Made by a program: the position numbers and the translations under genes
Part shown: one piece after another, positions 60,997-64,000 of the stretch
Numbering within the stretch: the first letter of the stretch is position 1
How the letters are laid out: each line of letters opens with the position of its first letter
Notes under the pieces: generated by a model
What the model was told of the DNA's origin: nothing
The model's input: only the letters and a program-made list of their open reading frames with translations
Database searches by the model: none
NCBI GenBank assembly: GCA_902799355.1
Contig: CADCAG010000001.1
Span: 46,435 to 110,434, forward strand
Length of the DNA: 64,000 nt
Reading direction: 5' to 3'
Source: an uncultured Bacteroidales bacterium
GTDB lineage: Bacteria > Bacteroidota > Bacteroidia > Bacteroidales > Bacteroidaceae

Positions 60997-61338
60997 TTAC
61001 TGATACTCCACTTCTATTCTCATTTCGCAATCTGTTCCGCCACGCAAGATGGAATGGCAAAGCGTCACTGTGAAGTGTTTCTCTTTCCACAGACATTGCA
61101 GCGAATAATAAACTCGTCCTTTCTCAACGCCCCCTCCTCTTACACCTGACAGTTCATTAGCCATCTGAAAGAAGGTGTCCATGTCGCCTTGGGCACGCTC
61201 ATAGAGCTGTTGATAAACAGACAGCGTACCGCCATTCACACAGTTTCTTCCGCATTCCGAAAGGAAGGCCGACCGTTGCTCTGGAGAGAGCCGCTCCAGA
61301 CCTTTCTCGAAACCCTTGAACCAATTTCTTATTTCCAT
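60997..61338 (-). CDS. Cys-containing DUF6144-like protein, probably internally deleted
   Basis: The 113-residue product begins with a helical segment (EIRNWFKGFEKGLERLSPEQR) and ECGRNCVNGG, and ends LCHSILRGGTDCEMRIEVEY, both resembling the ends of DUF6144-type proteins as I remember them. The middle cysteine-rich block that family members have (a CECSRQS-like motif) is absent: GRVY runs directly into SLQCLWKEK. This suggests an in-frame deletion of roughly 35 codons. It starts 7 bp after the small gene upstream. Confidence 0.5.
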   Translation of the reverse strand: MEIRNWFKGFEKGLERLSPEQRSAFLSECGRNCVNGGTLSVYQQLYERAQGDMDTFFQMANELSGVRGGGVEKGRVYYSLQCLWKEKHFTVTLCHSILRGGTDCEMRIEVEYQ

Positions 61339-61345
61339 TTTCTCG

Positions 61346-61495
61346 TCATTGCACTGTGATACCAATCATTTTTGTCATGCCGTCTGTATTATTCCAACAG
61401 GAATGCGGGATGCGGCCTTCAACAAGGAAGGCTTCATCCTTATTGTTGTCGTGGGTGAAAAGCCCCACTGTGTTGAATTTGAATCTTTCTTTCAT
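61346..61495 (-). CDS. 49-residue hypothetical protein, possible gene fragment
   Basis: A short frame starts at ATG 61495, 5 bp after the GNAT gene, and ends 7 bp before the next gene, so spacing supports an expressed unit. The first residues (FKFNTVGLFTHDNNK) resemble the opening strand of VOC/glyoxalase-type proteins, but the rest (DEAFLVEGRIPHSCW, GMTKMIGITVQ) does not continue that fold. It may be what is left of a longer gene. Confidence 0.4.
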   Translation of the reverse strand: MKERFKFNTVGLFTHDNNKDEAFLVEGRIPHSCWNNTDGMTKMIGITVQ

Positions 61496-61500
61496 ATCAT

Positions 61501-62280
61501 TCATTGTTTAAGTTCAAAGAAATAGAAGTCTGTCCAGCCTGTGTTCTCGGCGTAGAGGTGCTGCTTGCCGCGATACTCGAAACCGAGACGTTTGTAGAGT
61601 TTGTGGGCGGGTGTGTTCGAAGCAAGGGCATCGAGACGGATGGCCTGCATGCCTTTACTCTTTGCCATACGGATAGCCTCGCGAATCATCTCTGAACCGA
61701 TGCCTTTGCCTTGATAGCCAGGACTGACGGCAAGGATATGAATCACAGCCACCTTTTCGTCTGGCACCTGCTGCGACCAGTCGATGGCGTGATAATCCTC
61801 ACCCTGATACATCGTCACTGCCATCGCGCCGACGATGACACCTTGCTCACGGTAAATGTACATGCTACCCTCGTTGATATAGACCTTGATGCTTTCAATC
61901 GTGGGGTGTTTCCTTTTGCTCCATCTGGCATATGTGGCCATCTCTGGCGTACGCTCCGTCACATCATCATAGAAGGCGATGATGGCATCAAAGTCGTTTT
62001 GTGTTGCTACTCCGTTTTCGCGGATATAACGGATGCAGGCGGCTCTGTCGCTATTGAACAGGAAAGCAAAGATCTTGCCAACAAAGTTGTTGTGAATCTT
62101 ACATTCTTTCACATCCTTGTCGCACTCGGCGCAAGTGTGAAAGCCTTTCTCTTGGCAACATTTGCGGATTTTACACCACGATGCTTTCTCGTTTTCCTTG
62201 CATCCTGGACATTTGCCATTGAGGAACTTTTTGCATGCTCCGCAATATAATCCACATGCGGCAATCTGCTGAGGGTTAAT
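61501..62280 (-). CDS. DUF3795-GNAT acetyltransferase fusion lacking a normal start codon
   Basis: One open frame encodes an N-terminal Cys-rich DUF3795 domain (IAACGLYCGACKKF, KCPGCKENEK, CQEKGFHTCAECDKDVKEC) joined at YIRENGVATQNDFDAI to a GNAT acetyltransferase with the acetyl-CoA site ILAVSPGYQGKGIGSEMI and ALASNTPAHKLYKRLGFEYRG. The upstream stop in frame is at 62308-62310, and no ATG, GTG or TTG lies before the first cysteines; ATT 62280 is where homologs would start. ATG 62112 would give a 203-residue protein with half a DUF3795 domain. The junction lacks the usual GNAT start, suggesting fusion by deletion. Confidence 0.6.
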   Translation of the reverse strand: MNPQQIAACGLYCGACKKFLNGKCPGCKENEKASWCKIRKCCQEKGFHTCAECDKDVKECKIHNNFVGKIFAFLFNSDRAACIRYIRENGVATQNDFDAIIAFYDDVTERTPEMATYARWSKRKHPTIESIKVYINEGSMYIYREQGVIVGAMAVTMYQGEDYHAIDWSQQVPDEKVAVIHILAVSPGYQGKGIGSEMIREAIRMAKSKGMQAIRLDALASNTPAHKLYKRLGFEYRGKQHLYAENTGWTDFYFFELKQ

Positions 62281-62292
62281 TGTGATTTCTTT

Positions 62293-62325
62293 CCTGACCG
62301 CCCCAAACTATATGGGACGATCAGG
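62293..62325. repeat. Imperfect inverted repeat upstream of the DUF3795-GNAT frame
   Basis: Arms CCTGACCGCCCCA and TGGGACGATCAGG pair at 11 of 13 positions around a 7-base loop, filling the gap between the GyrI-like stop and the DUF3795 frame. There is no T tract, so it is probably not a simple terminator. Confidence 0.55.
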
Positions 62326-62333
62326 GCGGATTA

Positions 62334-62714
62334 TCACTCTATTGGTATCTGAATCACCGACAGCCATTTCTCAGGGTCTTCCTGATTCCAGGCTCCGTCG
62401 ATGTAGCATGTACGATGTTGCCCAACCGCCTTATAGCCCTGCTCCTCAATATTACGGAAGGCCTCGGTGAACGATTCGTAAAAGCGCTCATAGGGGCCGA
62501 TGTGCTTCATGCAAAGTGCTTTTGGTACCGCTGGCAAACGCTTAAACTTGATAATAGCGCTGTCTTCGCCCATCTCCTCCACCTGTTCGCAATACTCAAT
62601 GTCGATGTCAGTGGGGGTGTACTCCTTGTTGTGCTCAATGGTGAAGCAGTAACCTGGTGGCGGACACTTGCATCCTAAACGTTGCATTTCAGGACCAATC
62701 TTCTCGACACACAT
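62334..62714 (-). CDS. GyrI-like effector-binding domain, detached from its MerR partner
   Basis: The 126-residue frame matches a GyrI-like ligand-binding domain (GPEMQRLGCKCPPPGYCFTI near the start, CMKHIGPYERFYESFTEAFRNI near 70, TCYIDGAWNQEDPEKWLSVIQIP at the end). In related regulators this domain follows a MerR DNA-binding domain in one polypeptide. Here it overlaps the MerR frame by 40 bp in a different frame, and the first strands of the domain are missing. It is best read as the 3' part of a frameshifted, internally deleted gene. Confidence 0.65.
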   Translation of the reverse strand: MCVEKIGPEMQRLGCKCPPPGYCFTIEHNKEYTPTDIDIEYCEQVEEMGEDSAIIKFKRLPAVPKALCMKHIGPYERFYESFTEAFRNIEEQGYKAVGQHRTCYIDGAWNQEDPEKWLSVIQIPIE

Positions 62715-63076
62715 ACCATTGTCTTCATTTCTTTGCGAGCGTTCTTCCAGTCGAGCAGTTGATTACGACGGGCAATCAGCAGTTTCAGCTCAGCCTCTGT
62801 TTCCTTTATCTTCTCAGTAAGCTGGCGGATGGTAGGAGTGTGAGAATATGAATCGCACAGGTCCTTAATCTCATCCAGCGAGAAACCGAGACGTTGTAGG
62901 TCGCGTATGGTCTTAAGCCGTTGCATCTGGTCGATGCTGTAATAGCGATAGCCCGTCCACTCGTCCACCTCGTCAGGCACAAGTAGTCCCTTCTGCTCAT
63001 AATGACGCAGGGTTTTAACTGTTACCTGCATCAACTGTGAGAACTCTCCGATTTTTAATTTCTTTTTAAAATTCAT
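62675..63076 (-). CDS. MerR-family transcription regulator, C-terminally frameshifted
   Basis: The 133-residue frame has a complete MerR DNA-binding domain (KIGEFSQLMQVTVKTLRHYEQKGLL, DEWTGYRYYSIDQMQRL) and dimerization helix (IKETEAELKLLIARRNQLL). After KNARKEMKTM the sequence turns into a short unrelated tail, while the effector domain continues in another frame from 62714. The intact relative would be one MerR-GyrI protein of about 270 residues. A MerR-type operator with an extended spacer lies at 63108-63138. Confidence 0.75.
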   Translation of the reverse strand: MNFKKKLKIGEFSQLMQVTVKTLRHYEQKGLLVPDEVDEWTGYRYYSIDQMQRLKTIRDLQRLGFSLDEIKDLCDSYSHTPTIRQLTEKIKETEAELKLLIARRNQLLDWKNARKEMKTMVCVSRRLVLKCNV

Positions 63077-63107
63077 AATCGCGCGATGTATTTGCTAAGC
63101 AACTGCG

Positions 63108-63138
63108 AAGTTAAGGCATGCCCTTAGGGACGAGTCAA
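63108..63138 (-). promoter_or_regulatory. MerR-type operator-promoter
   Basis: On the minus strand TTGACT (63133-63138) and TAACTT (63108-63113) flank a 19-bp spacer containing a CCCT-A-AGGG palindrome, the standard layout for promoters activated by MerR-family proteins through DNA distortion. Confidence 0.65.
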
Positions 63139-63291
63139 GAGAAATGAATACTTTAACACGGATTTAACACATCTTTGCTCTTTCTTTTACTCCTGGCCAG
63201 TAGCACCATACAATAATGGCGGAACTTTATCTTATTCATTCTTATATAATGTCCATGACCTTCGGTCGAGCCTGCTCACTCTCGGCAGAAT

Positions 63292-63509
63292 TCAAGTATG
63301 ACTTGATTCTTCTCTCGCTAAAACGCAGCCTTCATGTACTGCAGCAAATGTGGCTACGATTGCAGCTATTGAGATGGGGGCGATAGACCACAATGTCATG
63401 GGTACCGTAATGAATAGCAGGAATCCCGCCCACTTGTTCGCGAGGGTGTGAGGAGAACAACAGTTCCGACAATTCGGAGCGACGACAGGATATTCGGCAG
63501 GTGTTTCAT
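63292..63509 (-). pseudogene. CDP-alcohol phosphatidyltransferase remnant
   Basis: From ATG 63509 the frame reads MKHLPNILSSLRIVGTVVLL, the start of a PgsA-like enzyme. Shortly after, a second frame continues PHTLANKWAGFLLFITVPMT and SIAAIVATFAAVHEG, the usual C-terminal membrane segment, to a stop at 63292. The middle of the protein, including the catalytic DG-x2-AR...D-x3-D motif, is missing and the two parts are out of frame. About two-thirds of the gene is lost. Confidence 0.7.
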
Positions 63510-63535
63510 AGGCATTGTCTTTCTTATCCTTTATT

Positions 63536-64000
63536 TTATTCCAATGGCATCATCACGCCACACAGGTAATTGGGCGAGTCGATGTCGGTGCCGTTGTACC
63601 ATTCCATCGTCATAGCGTTGTTGGGGCAATGGAATTCCGAGTGCTGGGGCAGCCACTCCTTATAGAACATTTGGTATTGCTCTTGAAAGGCTTTCATGCC
63701 TCCCTCGAAATGCATCTTCAGCCACTTGCCACTATGAATAGGGAAAAGCTGCATTCCCTCAGGCACCCCACCACCTTTATATATTCCGCCGATGACGTAT
63801 GTAAAGGTGTTCTTGCTGCAAGCACCAAAGTTTGCCTCCCAACAGGTTGCACAATTATGGTTGGGAGTGTCGCAGGTGCAGAGCCCAAACTCTCCGACAC
63901 CATTGTCGATGGCTGCCTGCTGAAAGGCATCAGGTGCCTTGTGTTCCATAAAGACGGGTTTAATAATGCGTTCCACATACTCGCCCCAGAACTTAGGACA
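63536..64000 (-). CDS. GyrI-like/AraC effector-binding domain protein (N-terminus beyond window)
   Basis: The frame is open to the right edge (155 codons), so the start is outside. The sequence (FWGEYVERIIKPVFMEHKAP, GEFGLCTCDTPNHNCATCWE, FTYVIGGIYKGG, HSGKWLKMHFEGGMKAFQEQ) matches the effector-binding domain found alone or at the C-terminus of AraC-type regulators, with an unusual cluster of five cysteines. It is the only gene in the 61-64 kb block that appears uninterrupted as far as seen. Confidence 0.75.
   Translation of the reverse strand, partial: CPKFWGEYVERIIKPVFMEHKAPDAFQQAAIDNGVGEFGLCTCDTPNHNCATCWEANFGACSKNTFTYVIGGIYKGGGVPEGMQLFPIHSGKWLKMHFEGGMKAFQEQYQMFYKEWLPQHSEFHCPNNAMTMEWYNGTDIDSPNYLCGVMMPLE

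Noticed and set aside
61711-62250. 179-codon plus-strand frame
   Set aside because: It is the antisense of the DUF3795-GNAT frame, whose motifs are clear on the minus strand.

Overview
The window is chromosomal DNA from a member of the Bacteroidales, most likely Prevotellaceae. Several independent signs agree. The primary sigma factor is short (290 aa) and lacks region 1.1. Promoters follow the Bacteroidetes pattern (TTTG, about 20 bp, then TAnnTTTG), and genes generally lack Shine-Dalgarno sites. A serine palmitoyltransferase for sphingolipids is present, and the families DUF4296, DUF3256, DUF5686 and DUF418 are typical of this order. No prophage, insertion sequence, rRNA operon or CRISPR array was seen. 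Most of the window is core housekeeping sequence.

Layout. 1-3 kb: a LolA-like carrier protein (cut by the window edge) and FtsK on the minus strand. 3-16 kb: two plus-strand operons, exonuclease/rRNA methyltransferase/TilS and then IleS/DksA-like/LspA/DUF4296/nucleoside permease/RsmE/phenylacetate-CoA ligase/DUF3256. 15.7-20 kb: a probable stand-alone small RNA, the L21-L27 operon with a structured leader, RpiB, transketolase and tRNA-Cys. 20-25.4 kb: a lipid kinase divergent from serine palmitoyltransferase, tRNA-Pro, a HAD phosphatase, PanB and an MFS protein. 25.4-43.4 kb (minus): AddB/AddA-type nuclease-helicase with DUF5686, RpoD, a DEAD-box helicase, LptG-type permease, Tgt, Lon and a secreted metalloprotease. 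43.6-54.5 kb: TrmN6, a GH25 lysozyme with MORN-like repeats, NudC, a 5'-nucleotidase, a DnaJ-class protein, KdsB, a 14-repeat MORN protein, YhcH, a branching enzyme and DapA. 54.5-58.4 kb: a four-gene partner-switching module (SpoIIE phosphatase, RsbW-like kinase, STAS protein, HATPase protein). 58.4-61 kb: an esterase and a DUF418 membrane protein. 61-64 kb: an accessory block in which most genes look internally deleted or fused.

Most notable observations. (1) IleS is the IleS2 type and carries a swapped class I signature, GIHH in place of HxGH, a variant linked to extreme mupirocin resistance. (2) A compact promoter-to-terminator small RNA at 15.78 kb has blocks complementary to the L21 leader 1 kb away. 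(3) Tandem heptanucleotide tracts occur in several gene gaps and, unexpectedly, inside addA and addB; addB also holds two copies of a 41-bp palindromic in-frame insert. (4) The 61-63.5 kb block is a cluster of gene remnants: a split MerR/GyrI gene, a DUF3795-GNAT fusion with no normal start codon, and a CDP-alcohol phosphatidyltransferase lacking its catalytic core. (5) A small reading frame overlaps the end of the DUF4296 gene. Family assignments come from reading motifs, not from database searches.
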